Below, piece by piece: positions 35,646 to 47,411 of a stretch of DNA of 64,000 nucleotides. This stretch comes from Diphasiastrum complanatum. Lineage: Eukaryota > Streptophyta > Lycopodiopsida > Lycopodiales > Lycopodiaceae. The number at the start of each line of letters is the position of its first letter. Within the stretch, counting starts at the first letter, position 1. The notes under the pieces were generated by a model. The model searched no databases. It was not told where the DNA came from and worked only from the letters and a program-made list of their open reading frames with translations. The position numbers were made by a program, and so were the translations under genes. The stretch is from the NCBI GenBank assembly GCA_029204225.1, contig CM055101.1, positions 46,175,906 to 46,239,905 of the forward strand. Direction: 5' to 3'.

Positions 35646-36665
35646 TCATGCGGTATAGGCGTGTGTGTTGTATCCTAGTATGGGATATGATATATGATCC
35701 AACATCATGTTACCACGATCTAGAGAATTAGACTGATCCAAATTGGCAAGACTATGCATGCTATAATAACAAAGTGTTTGCATCATATCTTCATGCTTGT
35801 TTACCATGCTAATCTCAGATCTAATGAGGCTAAATACTTCATTATGGATATAAGTATCTTTTAAAGATGATTTACTTACTCTCATAAAGAGTTTACAATT
35901 TGCCTCAATACTTGGAAAACGACAAATTTTCAAACTATGAGTGAACAAATCACGTTTGCTCTTGCATGACTCAAGAGCATACGTTTGATGAAATAACCAT
36001 TTGCTTTCTAATTGATTTAAAATCAATTTCAAACTTTTAAGAACATCATCTATGTTCTCAAGAGAGACTTCATACTCAACTAATATGGCTTTACTCCAAT
36101 TTTGAGATGCAATGATATCACTAAAGCAAATTGATTCATCAAATGACATAAGAGAAGTAAGTATGAGATGTATACCACATGAAATATGCTCCTCTTTCCC
36201 TTGAAATGTGATCCACATGGGCTCAACCATGTTTCTTGAGTTTCTTTTCGGAATCACAACTTGAGAAGGTCTCTCCTCCTCAATCCTTGGCACACTTGAA
36301 CCTTGAGATGACTCCTTAAGATCCTTTTCATGATGCTCCTTCTTGATGGAAATCCGAGACCTCCATGTCTCATAATGATCACAACAACTATGACCATACA
36401 ATATGCACTTCCTATGCTTATCAAGATTACTTATGCTAGAAACATAAGTCCAAAAATCACCACAACTTGGCATGATTTTTCTAATATTGAAATCAAAAGG
36501 TATTTCCATCTCAGTAAGGCTAATTACTTGCTTATGGATATAAGTGTCCACTTTGGATGCTTCACTTATTCTCATAAAAAGTTTACAACTTGCCTTTAAG
36601 ATTGAAAACTTACAATTTTCATCTTTATGAATGAACATATCATTCATGATCTTATTGAAATACAT
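35646..36665 (-). CDS. Unrecognised 339-residue ORF, internally duplicated
   Basis: An open frame without a known domain. Two similar blocks occur: ASCKLFMRISEASKVDTYIHKQVISL near the start and EANCKLFMRVSKSSLKDTYIHNEVFSL about 230 residues later, each preceded by related sequence. A partner of the middle block (SFDESICFSDIIASQNWSKAILVEYE) lies in the next ORF upstream. Cysteines and basic/acidic runs are scattered; there is no signal peptide. It may be the extra ORF of a retroelement, since a copia-like gag relic lies just upstream. Function unknown. Confidence 0.4.
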   Translation of the reverse strand: MYFNKIMNDMFIHKDENCKFSILKASCKLFMRISEASKVDTYIHKQVISLTEMEIPFDFNIRKIMPSCGDFWTYVSSISNLDKHRKCILYGHSCCDHYETWRSRISIKKEHHEKDLKESSQGSSVPRIEEERPSQVVIPKRNSRNMVEPMWITFQGKEEHISCGIHLILTSLMSFDESICFSDIIASQNWSKAILVEYEVSLENIDDVLKSLKLILNQLESKWLFHQTYALESCKSKRDLFTHSLKICRFPSIEANCKLFMRVSKSSLKDTYIHNEVFSLIRSEISMVNKHEDMMQTLCYYSMHSLANLDQSNSLDRGNMMLDHISYPILGYNTHAYTA

Positions 36666-36954
36666 TATGAAGACATTTCCATTTTCTTGACTTCATGACT
36701 AATGTAAGCTTACAAGGAAAACATACTTTGCTATCTTTTAAGGCATCACACTCAACTAGTATTGCCTTAATCCACCTTTGAGATACAAAAATCTTTACAA
36801 AGCAAAATAGTTCTTCATAAGTTGACATGAGAGCATAAATGAAACTATTTTCATTTTGTGATTGCTCCTCCTTATTCTTGATTGATTTCTCTTGGATCAT
36901 AACAATAAGTTTGAACTTGTCTATAGTTCCAAGCAAAATACTTTCCAAGGACAT
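36652..36954 (-). CDS. Unrecognised ORF, first unit of the same duplicated protein
   Basis: 100 codons with TYEELFCFVKIFVSQRWIKAILVECDAL, which matches the middle of the 339-residue ORF downstream (FDESICFSDIIASQNWSKAILVEYEV). The 14-base overlap and frame change suggest one original protein of two repeat units, broken by a frameshift. Confidence 0.35.
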   Translation of the reverse strand: MSLESILLGTIDKFKLIVMIQEKSIKNKEEQSQNENSFIYALMSTYEELFCFVKIFVSQRWIKAILVECDALKDSKVCFPCKLTLVMKSRKWKCLHNVFQ

Positions 36955-37009
36955 GAAATAAATCTAAGTTACTTTCATGAAAGTAATATCTATCTTTTCA
37001 TTTGACATG

Positions 37010-37300
37010 TGTTGTGATGGACTCTTGAAGACAAATCTTGCAAGTCCTTGTGAGACTCCAAGCCTCATTCACCTTTCCACAAAGGAAATATGTTTCTTTG
37101 GATTTGTCCTTCTTGTATTTGCATTTTGAACTTGAAGCTCAATGATTCACCTCGGCCCCCTTGCTTTGGTTGTCCTTGGATGGATTGGTCTTCTTTTTGT
37201 AGCATCTTGAGGAAAAATATCCTTCCTATCCACAAAGGTTGCACTTAAGATCCTTATTTGCCTTCAATAGGATGCCACCTATTGATGCCATGTGAAACAA
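37010..37300 (-). mobile_element. Copia gag zinc-knuckle relic
   Basis: On the minus strand CNLCG and GYFSSRCYKKKTNPSKDN form a degenerate CCHC knuckle followed by lysine-rich sequence, like copia gag ends (CYKKK). A stop lies inside. It sits between the unrecognised duplicated ORFs and the inverted LTR. Confidence 0.55.
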
Positions 37301-37428
37301 AACTTGTGATATGATTCTACAAATGTAATTTGTGACTCTCAAGAGACCAGATTTGAATATATTCAATAATCTAGAAGGATCTACAAAAGATCTAGCTCAC
37401 AAACCTAAGAATCAATCTTCACACTAAT

Positions 37429-38260
37429 TGTGAAAAATGCAAAAATTATGTTTGGTCAAGGCCAAATCCATGTATATAGGATGATTACACATGTGTGGAT
37501 CCTGTTCCCACGTGTGAAATTAATGTACTTGTCATGTATCATAATTATATAGGTTGTACATATGATTTAATTCAAGTTCTAGTGGCCAAAAAGGTCAAAA
37601 TCTAGTTTTCTAGACATATGACACATGGCATTAATCTATTGATTGCATGAGCCACATCATTAGATTAGGTGTCACATCCCATGGGTAGAGGTCTGCTCAC
37701 ACGTGTGGAATGATCTGAAGTAGGCGAGTTTTGACTTCTAGAAGGTTTCTTAGTAGATCTCCATATAGTAGGAAAATGGACCAAAAGTGCTCAAAATAGA
37801 AAGTTTGATCCAAGTGTCAATTTTGCATGATGATTCATCATATGAAAAAGCATCCTCACATGTGTGAGATCTGATGCATGATCAGTACCTCGAGCTCCAA
37901 GAAATGTATATATAGAGGCATATTTGGCCATAATCAACATAAAACATCAATCTTGATTTTGGAAGTAATTTTGTGTCAATCTCTCCACTTGTCTTCATTT
38001 GTTTTGAATGATTTAAGTTTCTATTATAGTGTAACTTATTTTTAGGTTGGAGTCCGTACTTTGACAGGTATTCACATGTGTGAAACCAGCAAGTACATTT
38101 ACCTTCATTAATGATTGTTCTTGTTAGATTTTCATGCCTAGAATTGATCTAGATTGATCTAAATCTTGTGTAGATTGATAGAACAATTGTATCTAACATC
38201 CAATCTCTCTTGTGGATCATTTTAGGATCCATTATTTGTCCTATTTTGCAGATTTCCACA
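37429..38260 (+). repeat. Copia 5' LTR, left arm of an inverted pair
   Basis: It starts TGTGAAAAATGC and ends GATTTCCACA, directly before a tRNA-Met PBS at 38261. Inside is a TATA-like tgtatatatagagg near 37907. A diverged inverted copy lies at about 39430-40145; the left copy has about 107 bp (near 37492-37598) that the right one lacks. Repeats of cacatgtgtg/cacacgtgtg are scattered through it. Confidence 0.8.
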
Positions 38261-38272
38261 TGGTATCAGAGC
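38261..38272 (+). promoter_or_regulatory. Primer-binding site for initiator tRNA-Met
   Basis: TGGTATCAGAGC, immediately after the LTR end CCACA, oriented for the plus-strand copia gag at 38857. Confidence 0.92.
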
Positions 38273-38856
38273 CAAGTACAAGAGGATTTATTGATATTGA
38301 TGGGGTTGATCCAAAACTAAGCCCAAATTAGCAAGTTTTTGGAAACTGGCTAATTTTTGTGTGGCAAGTTGGATTTGATAGGTATACTCAAGATTTTTGG
38401 ACTAGAACTTGTTGTGTGCTGTAGGAGTACATTTCACACGTGTGAGGCCATACAGGTCCGGTTTTGGTTGAGAAAATTCAAAAATTTGTATAATTTGACT
38501 CACACACCCAAATTGAGAAATTTTTAGTGCAAATTCAAGTTTTTTCTATAGAGATTCAATTCCTATGATTTGTTCTTGGATTAGATCAGCCAAAAAATAA
38601 AAATTGAAGCTTGATTCAGGTGCATTAAATGAGTTTCTCTGATTTTTTGAGTGCATGTTGAAGTTGAGAGAGATATTGCCAAAAATCATAGATTAAAGAG
38701 TAATTTTGCAAAATTGAGACTAGAATCTAAATTTCCATCATTCTAGATTGGTTCATGAGTTATTTGTGTCTATAAGCTTTCAAATTGCTAGAAGACTTTA
38801 GGTTCAGATCTCTTAGGGAAACTATAAGAGTTTCTAGTGCTTTTTCACATTCAAAA

Positions 38857-39468
38857 ATGGCATCAATGGGTGGTTATTTGCTTGAAGCTAGTGAAAGGCT
38901 CACATCCACTAATTATGCTAATTGGATAGTTTGAATGGAGTCTTTGCTTGTACTCCATGATCTTTATGACATAGTACTTGAGGTGGAAGTAGAACCTCAA
39001 GGAGGAGTTGAATTGGTAAAGTACAAAAAGAGATGTAGAGTTGCATTACATTGCATAAAAATGAATGTAAGTAATGAACTTTTGAAGGAAATCTCATCTT
39101 GTACCGCATCCAAAAAGGCATGGGATTCATTAAAAGCAATTTATGGATCCAAGAATACTTCAAGGATACTCATGCTTAGAAATCAAATTCTTCAAAGCAT
39201 GAAAGGAAGTAGTGAAAGTGCCCAAAATTATGTCTTTAGGATCAAATCTTTGAATAAAGAGTTGTCTTCTATAGATGATAAGATGAAAGATGATGAGTTA
39301 GTTCAAATCATTTTGAATGGATTAGGAGATGATTATTCTAATCTTGTTCAAACCTTTGCTATTCAAGATTCACTTCCTAGTATTGAAAAACTTCAAAGTG
39401 TGCTTGTAAGTGAGGAGAGTAGAATGCTTTCTGCAAAAAGTACAAAAAGGACCAAGAGTGGATCCTAA
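38857..39468 (+). pseudogene. Copia gag fragment between inverted LTRs
   Basis: From the ATG at 38857: MASMGGYLLEASERLTSTNY, then a TGA at 38935-38937 region in place of a sense codon, then MESLLVLHDLYDIVLEVE, KKAWDSLKAIYGSKNTSR, LMLRNQILQSMKGSSESAQN and LVQIILNGLGDDYSNLVQTF. The frame then runs into the inverted LTR copy and stops at 39466-39468 (KSTKRTKSGS is LTR-derived by alignment). Zinc knuckle, protease, integrase and RT are missing. Confidence 0.8.
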
Positions 39469-40145
39469 TCTGATCCTCAAGAGGGATTGGTTGTCAGATT
39501 ACTTGATCTATCAATCTACTTTGGATTAAGATCAATCTAGATCAATTCTAGACACAAAATCCTAACAAGAACAATCATTGATTGAAGGTAAGTGTACTTT
39601 ATGGTTTCACACGTGTGAAACATTGTCTGAGTACGGACTCCAACCTGAAAATCAAATACACATTGATAGAACCTCAAAACAATCAAAACAAATGTAGACA
39701 AATGGAGAGAATCACTCAAAATTGCTTCCAAAACCAAGATTGGTGTCTCACAATAATTATGGCCAAATGTGGCTCTATATATACAATAAGTGGGAGCTCG
39801 TGGTACTGATCATCCCTCTGATCCCACATGTGTGAAGGTGCTTTGTCATATGATGATTCATCATGCAAAACTGACACTTGGACAAAACCTTCTATTTTGA
39901 GCACTTTTCGTCTATTTTCCTTCTATATGGAGATCTACTTGGAAATCTTCTAGAACTCAAAATTTGCCTACTTCAGCTTATTCCACATGTGTGAGTTGTC
40001 CTCTACACATGGGATATGACACCTAACCAAAGGATGTGGCTCATGCAATCAATAAATTGATGCCATGTGTCATATGTCTAGAAAACTATTCCTCCTATAT
40101 ACATAGATTTGGCCTTGACCAAGCATAATTTTTGCATTTTTCACA
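39430..40145 (-). repeat. Copia LTR, right arm of the inverted pair
   Basis: The reverse complement of this stretch aligns along its whole length with 37429-38260, from tgtgaaaaatgcaaaa (ending at 40145) to the ggatcc/tgcaaaa end at about 39430-39465. Divergence by eye is substantial (roughly one base in six), so the pair is old. The 5-bp flanks (ctaat left, cttct right) do not match. Confidence 0.82.
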
Positions 40146-41080
40146 CTTCTAAGTCAAAATACCGGTATTATGCCAAGTTTTCAAGGATTTACTAAATTCC
40201 AACTTCTCAGTACAAATTTCGACTCGTATCCTCTCACACCCTATTCTAAATCCTTTTGGCCACTAACAAGGACTTTAGGTCACACCCAAACACCCAATTA
40301 AGCCGACAGACCTAGAAATTGGAAAGAATGGGTGGAAATCAATTCAAAAAAATTTCTTTTCCATAGGAGAAATGAGCAAGCCCAAAAATTGTTCCACCCA
40401 TTTTCCATGACACATTGCCACTGGCTACTCAAATTTTTTGTTCGTCGAAAAAACTTCTAGCTGGAAGTGCAATTGAGTCGACAACGGTGCATCATGTCGA
40501 GTTAATAGAAACTTAGTTTGTTTGTCCCACTACTCATTGCTCTAGAGGATTTCGAGCAATGCCTTGCTCATAATCTCCAACAATGACGATATTTTTTTCT
40601 CAAGACTTCTCATACTTCGAACTGGTGACAAGATATCACCAACAATTGTGGTCCCGTAATGGCCGTAACTGCCAATAAAACCTCAATCAAAAGTCTCAAA
40701 AAACCATCCTAGAAACTTGAACAAAAAAGAACAAAAAACGGTTTCATTACACTCAACTAGACTAGCAACATTTTCACATGACGCAATACCTCCAAACCAG
40801 AGCATTTTTTTTTTTCCAACACGAACAAAGAATTAAACACGGAATTCACTTTTAACTTTTTTCCAAAGGCGAGCAAAAGAGCCCATGCTAAAGAAAAACC
40901 AGTAAGAAAAAACCCATTGAAAATTCCTATGCCAGGAAATAAATGTAAAAACCACACACAAAAATTTCAACAAGGGGCCCTTACAATAAAATTTGTAACA
41001 AGCCCCCCTCCCCTTTTACAACTTCCTCCTCCCAACCCCCGATGCAGCAACAGCCCAAGCCCGAGCCCTACTTGCGGCCT
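40146..41080. other. Unassigned non-coding stretch
   Basis: No gene. It has A/C-rich sequence (agaaaaaacccattg, cccccctcccctttt near 41003) and runs of T at 40806-40817. Presumably transposon-derived. Confidence 0.4.
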
Positions 41081-41800
41081 CTCTGCAACAATAGAATCCA
41101 AGAAAGGAAAAGGAGGAGCTTTCTCTACAGGAGGACATTTATGGATCTGTAAAGCATGGATGGTGGGCACCCTACTGTAGAGGAGCTGCTTCTAAAAGGC
41201 TGTGGATAGTCGCGCCCTTATTAGGATGCTGGATTGATCGGTAGCAAGAGGTCTTCAAATCCCAAAAAGCTTGCTAGGGTTTTTTGTACTTGGATGTTGA
41301 GTTGTAGGAGTCGAATTTCCAAGCTGTAAAGCCATGATGGTGGGCACCCTACAGGAGTGGAAGTAAGGCCAAGAGGCCGTGGGTAGCCGCAGTGTCATCA
41401 AAATGTTGGAATGATTTGAAGGTGGCAGCCAAAACCCTTGTTTACCATAGATACAAGGTGAGAGAGGAAGGAGGAGGAGGAAAGACTCGTGGGAGAGCTT
41501 GGGCAACCAATTAAAGTAGGAGCGTAGTGTTTTGAAGTGGGTGGCGGCTACAGGAGAAGACTTTAGGGTGCTAAACGGCTGTAGACATCAACGACAAAGA
41601 TTGAATCATCGTGGGTCGTTGGATCAATGCCAAGCAATGGGATGGGCTTGATGTAGGTTGGAGGGGTCCGAAGGGCCATTGGGCCTTCAACTTCTTTAAA
41701 AATCTTTATTCTAAAATGGAGATTGGACCCGAAGGGAATGAAATGCCATTCTTCATTAAAAATCTTCTTTTTGAACAATTAGTTCATTTTGCAAGCAATT
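41081..41800 (+). mobile_element. Copia 5'-leader relic
   Basis: It resembles the leader of the copia element at 58795-59700: tgctagggttttttgtac/tgctagggtttcaag, a gtgggcaccctacag/tgggcgccctggtag word and a region around 41660-41720 whose reverse complement (tttttaaagaagttgaaggcccaatgg) matches 46035-46060. No gag follows. The two gtgggcacccta words (41163, 41341) show an internal duplication of about 180 bp. Confidence 0.5.
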
Positions 41801-44800
41801 CCTTTGGAAAGGGATAACTTTGGCTAGAGAGCATCTATTTTGACCATCCTTGGGCCAAAATGACCCCTGAGATTGGTTGCTCAAAGCTAGCGGACAGAGC
41901 GACGTCATAGAGCAGGGAGGAATGCATTTCGGGGAATTTTTATCACCATTCTATCGAGCAGAGTGCGGGTGACCTAGTGATGGGCTACATTCACTATTTG
42001 GGTACCATAGGGCCAAAATCGAGACAATTTTTGGCCGGTGAATCTTACTACAAGAGGGCGGTACAATGAGGCATTATCGCTTCAGAATCTTTATTGCTTA
42101 CTTCTAACAGGGTAACATGGTGTTTGAAAGAGGTAAATGCAGTATGGGGGCGAATGGTAACGAAATTGTGTGGAGAAAGCTAGTATTGGCGACGGAAGTG
42201 CAGTTTGGCGGCATGACTACTCATCATTGGCGACTGGCAAGCAACCACAGGTGAGAGATAGGAATGGTATGCCAGTTACAGGTGAAAAATTCTGGTGATC
42301 AGGTTCAACTCTTGGGGTCAGAACCGACCAACGCCACGTGGCATTTTGGGGGAGCACTCTCATAGGCAAGATCGGCAGTGGCATTATCGAGTCAGGTGAT
42401 AGCTGCATTGACATACACATCTGTAGCTTGGAAATTTTTTGTTCGGAGGGAAATATGGGCTAGTTTGAGGGTACACACATATAGGCAGTCACGGGTGATG
42501 GAAGTGCAAGGTGGTGTTAGTTGGAAGCCATTGGGCAAGATAGCAGACTTGCATTGGACGAGCTGAGTGTGGGACATGCAAAGGATGAAGAACGGGTCAG
42601 TAATCACACTTTGGATGCTCTTGGAGAGTGGTGAGTGTGATGATTTTGCAGTTTCTATTCTGGGTAAGTCAAGTCAATTTTCCATATCATGATTGCATCA
42701 AGGATGTAGATTCCAGTGATGACTGAGTGCAGATCATTTGGTTTGGGCCATGGAAGATCTCACAAGTTCACTTGGAGGGATATTGGCATGCACATCATGT
42801 GAGGGACTTGATGGCAGCTTTGGAGTTTACATTCAGTGTATTCTCAGGGAATGGTTTGGAATCATTCACAAGAACAACTTTGAAGCTAGCTTGGGGGAAT
42901 ACAGGTGGGGCACTACATGATAGATGTTCAAATCTTTGTGATTAGTTATGGCATTGAGATACCTGGTAGGGATAGCACTGTAGGATGACATGGGATGATC
43001 ATCAGGGGGTAGCTATCTCATATTGGACTTGAGTATTTGGATGGACAGGACTTGCAGATGGGATTCATGATGGAATCAGAAAACTACAAACACAAATGGG
43101 CAAAGCGTGAAGCTTTGGGAGCCAGCTCTAGGTTGGAGAGCTGATGGAGATCGCACGGGGTGTGATCGGAGGGCAAACACTATGATGGATGTTTTGCTAG
43201 CGATCTACTGCAAGGGACACTGATGGTGAGGACTTCATGGTGTGCTCATTTGAGAGTACAGATTGGCATTACAACAGGGGGGCAGTTTTGGGCATTGGCA
43301 TCGATGGGGAGGCATCTACCATCACGGACGTGGATAAGCTACCTATAGCTTTCATGCATTTGGCTGTATTTGCAGGAGTCTAGGCTTGGCACAGGTGTTG
43401 GAATTTCCATGTGTAGATTCTCAGGTGGTGAGATCAGGGGTAAGCCTAGAGGGGGTCACTCAAAGCCATATACCTCAGTATGATCAGGGAGACAATAGTC
43501 TCGGGATCTCATGAGCGGCAACTCAGGGACAGGCTTGCATTGGCATGGTGTCGGGTGGCACATATCCAGGGAGAGCGAGCACAGATGCTAGGAGCCAGGT
43601 GGAGCAGGTGATGCTTGGGAGTTCGGCTTGTCTAGCGGGATGGTGACCAAGATCGAAGACATCAAGTGAGCATAGTATGTGGATGATGAGTCCATTGGGG
43701 TGACACTCAAGGAGATGCTACAGTTACTCAGGTATGATATGTCATTTGATGTATGGACGATGTTCTTCAGTTGGTGCATCATGTGGTGACCTAGGGACGG
43801 GTCAAGCCTACTTGGAGGTAGGTGACATGGAGTGTACCTGGGGTGATACATATCCTGAGGGCATGGAGTGCATTACAGGGTGATGTGAATCCAGCATGAC
43901 AATGGTTGTGAGCCAGCAGGGATGGAAATGGTTGCTCATGGAGTGACAGTTGATACTTTGGCGAGTGATCAGGTGAGCTGCATGGTTATATGCATGGTAG
44001 TCTCCAAGTTGGCGTCACATGTTGTTTCTATCCATCATTATTTGAAAAGCAGGATGCAGCTTTTGGTTAGATCCAGTTGGAGTCTAGTTGCACTACATAT
44101 GGACAGATTTTTGGGGAGCTATCAACGAATAATGGATACTTGGTGATTAGATGGTACAGGGTACAGGGTTCTGGAGCTATCCTACCTGATATGCTATGGA
44201 TCATGGGTGAGTTGTTCATCACGATAGTGGATCTAGTTTGCATTTGCTTTGGCTTGGACGCTATGATGGATGTACCATTTGATCATCAAGTATCCATTAC
44301 CCGCTGGTATTACTTGGTGGGAGGCCTATGTACTGGTCAAATCAGAGTTGGCAACGTCAAGCATGGGAAGTTGAGCCTACATGAGATGTAGGAGAGACAG
44401 ACTATCATCAGTATCTTTGGGCGATAGGCGAGCTACTCAGATATAGCCTACGGTGATGTTTGTGTACATTCATGTGCTTGGAGCATGGGGAATGGATGAG
44501 GATCAGCTTTCAGGGCTTATTGGATAGGATGTCAAGGCAAAGCGGCTTGGAGCATAGCTTTGTTTGGGAGATACATCAGGGATAAGGCTTGGAGCGCTCA
44601 TTGGTTCAAGACGGTTGATCTTGGATGATGTATGAGAACATCTATGTGATATGCTTAGACGTGAGGGCATCTTGGTTATAGGTGCGAGACATGGTTGGAG
44701 ATCTAATTTGGTGACCAATGATGTAGCAGCAAATCTACAGGTGGCACAAGTGTTGGTATGACAGGATACCACTTATGGGAAGGCCTTGGTCATGTATTTG

Positions 44801-45850
44801 ACACTTTATCATTCGTGTTGGTTTGCATGAATGTTTGTGGGCTTGCATGTTACCTTGTCACGGGAGTCTAGATCTGAGTCAGAGTTGTATGTGGTTGTGC
44901 ATTTGCTACGATTGAAACAAAGTAGTCATTTTATGTCCATTGACTTGTCATTGTCTACTAGCTGTCTATCTGGTGAAGGTACAATCTTATGGTGGCAGTA
45001 AGATTTCCTCAGGTTGAGCCTCAGTCGCTCATTTATGTCAGCTTTACAGGTTCATGCTTGTAAGTGCCTAATAGGATGTCAACCTAGCTAGATGGAGGAT
45101 GTAAATCTCATGGTCAGCCATGTCGCTCATGTGGTCCACTTGTGTTCAAGTCGGATTGGGGACGAGTCAGTTGGTCGAGAGTGTGGTAGACTCTTTATAT
45201 GAGCATCGTGTTTACATGATACTTTGTGAGTTAAACCTAGTGGTTTGTTGGTGTGCTTGAGTGTGAGTCAAGTACAGGGTAGCAGGGACATGCATAACAT
45301 CTTTTGGACACTCCAAATGTTGTTACAAATTATTGCTTTTCACTCTTATCACATTTGAGCTTAAGAGAGAGAGTTAGAAATTAGGTTGTGATCTGATTCA
45401 TTAGTATAAGCTCTAAATGTGATGATGTAATTATTGTACAGTTTATTTTGGTTTACTGTATATGGTTGTGTTTGGGACGTGACCCACTATCATTATATCA
45501 GTCGGGCACTGCTCCTGTGGCCGGCTACTTAGGTTAGCCGAGTAGCCACACGTAGGAAAAATTAGTCTGTACAGAGTTATTTACAGTACTTGCTATACTT
45601 GGGGGCATGTCCCAAGTTTGTCAGTCGAATTTGGCCATATTGGGCCCGACCTTAGTTTGACAGGTGATAGGCCAATTTTAGGGCACTTGTCTTTTCATGT
45701 AGTTTGTGAATACTCTATATGTACAGTGTTTCTTTGTAATCTATTAACTTTTGTTGTGCCATCTTTGAGAGCTTGTGAGGAGTGGCTATGGTGATTGTGT
45801 GATGTGATCTGCATATTGCACTAGATTCTATCGGAATTTCAACTATTTTG
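41801..45850. other. Long ORF-poor, G-rich-strand stretch (possible LARD interior)
   Basis: About 4 kb with many tgg/gatgg/catgg words on the plus strand and stops in all frames. No gag, pol or host motif was found. The right end (45360-45850) has LTR-like features, including ctctatatgtacagtg at 45713, which resembles the TATA region of the nested copia LTR. It may be the non-coding interior of a large retrotransposon derivative. Confidence 0.35.
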
Positions 45851-45854
45851 AGGT

Positions 45855-46055
45855 ATTGTACTTGTAGGTACAATCTGGGTGCCCTTCGTTTGAAGTCTGT
45901 AATCATTTGTTTTGGTAAAAATGGACCAAGGAGGCCCAAAATAGGGGCCTTTTAGCTTTTTAAACTATCTCTTGACTTTGAAAGGGCTTCACTTTTCAAG
46001 GGTGTAGGACCCAACTCACTTTTCAAATTGAAAATTTTTTAAAGAAGTTGAATGG
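45855..46055 (-). promoter_or_regulatory. Conserved copia leader block, third copy
   Basis: gtacttgtaggtac at 45859, then gggtgcccttcgtttg, ggcccaaaataggggcc and aggacccaactcac; parallel to 30930-31140 in the same orientation. The gag that should lie to the left is missing. Confidence 0.65.
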
Positions 46056-46823
46056 CCCAATGTCTTTCAGGCTCTTCAAGTCCCTTCTCCCTACATCCAA
46101 CGGTCTGGCCTGATTCAATGGCTCAGATCACACCTAATCTCACCCGTTGATTACCCTTTGGGCTAATCCAAGCATCCAGGCTATTTGCACATGTGGAAAC
46201 CAACCCCCGTAGCCATAGGCCACTCAAAACCTTCTTCCACCTAGCTATGGAGAAGGGTCTTTCACAGGCAATAAAGCAGAGAAATGGTTGTGCTCTTGCG
46301 CACTAATGGCATCACAGCTGCCCACAGTCCTCTGTAAGATCCTTCTTCTCACTAGGGCGCCTGGTTGTATGCTTTTACAGCTGCAAAAAAGTTTTTCTCC
46401 ACCGAAAGATCCACCGTTCTACGTCTCCAAATCCTTGCTTGAGGTTTTTGCTCTTCCTTGGCAAAGAATTCACGCTTTCTTTGTGAATATGCAGATAGAT
46501 TTTACCTCCCTTGATTGAGGTCGCTCTACTAAAAAAATCAAAATGGTCATGAATTGAGAACCCACTGGTTGAGAACACTCTTGAGAAATCCTCCTACGAA
46601 AACTCAGATTCGTCAGCCCAAAGCTTAAACTCCAATGAGAATTCTGTGTCACCAATGTGATGGAAAGCCTTTTCCTTGCCCTTGCACTTGCTTGATTTGG
46701 CCCAACACAGCTTTCGAATGACCAACTTTACCGTTCCTAGACCAGCTTCTCTGTTGACTCAAATCGATTTGAATTTGATTCTAAATTTTCACCTAGTTCT
46801 TGTCTGGTGATTGCTATCACCTT
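46056..46823 (-). mobile_element. Copia leader relic
   Basis: The rest of a leader between the conserved block and the PBS. It has no coding similarity. Together with the LTR-like DNA at 46836 it is the 5' end of a minus-strand copia element whose gag and pol are deleted. Confidence 0.5.
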
Positions 46824-46835
46824 GCTCTGATACCA
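46824..46835 (-). promoter_or_regulatory. Primer-binding site for initiator tRNA-Met
   Basis: gctctgatacca on the plus strand, i.e. TGGTATCAGAGC on the minus strand. The adjoining LTR ends ...GTCAACT on the element strand, again AACT rather than CA. Confidence 0.88.
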
Positions 46836-47045
46836 AGTTGACAACAACGTAATTAATCGATGCAATTACCACAACACATCCTCAAGTGCTTTGAAACAGG
46901 AACCCAAACTCATTGCTCTTCATAACCTGTATATTCACATCATCAAGTGCTTTGAAACAAGAACCCGAACTGATTGCTCTTCATAACTTGTATATTCACA
47001 TTGTATATAATACAAGTACAAGTGAGGCTAACTAAATAGCAACTT
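46836..47045 (-). repeat. Probable copia 5' LTR with an internal 61-bp duplication
   Basis: It abuts the PBS. Two 61-bp units start around 46882 and 46943 (tcaagtgctttgaaaca...cttcataac). A TATA-like ttatatac lies near 47002 on the minus strand. The outer end is not fixed: aact words at about 47031 and 47044 are both possible. Confidence 0.55.
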
Positions 47046-47411
47046 AAGGGCCTGAGAAAGATGGGCCCACTGTCTAAAAGCAAGAAAGAGAAAGTAGCTA
47101 TCAAATATGACAAGTAACCATCATATTGATACACCTTAATTATTGCCCTTTCAATTGTAGAAGTATTTCGGATAGTACTCGTCGACAAGTTTAAGATTCA
47201 AATTCAAATTGAAGAAGATTCAAATTCGAATTCGAATCGAAGGAGTGTTGAAGGTCAAATTCAAATGTTGATGAAGGTCTAATTTTAATGTCAAAGATAT
47301 TTGAATTCGAATTAAAGATACCCAAACAAATGTTTAAATAAAGTTCGAGGCAAAGTCTAACAAAATTTGCATGAAATTTGAGCCATATTCGAATGAAATT
47401 TGAAAGGGATT

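Noticed and set aside
47190-47400. attcaaattcgaattcgaat-rich DNA as a satellite or CRISPR-like array
   Set aside because: The words are irregularly spaced without a fixed unit, so neither a satellite nor a CRISPR array is supported; no cas-like genes exist in this plant DNA.
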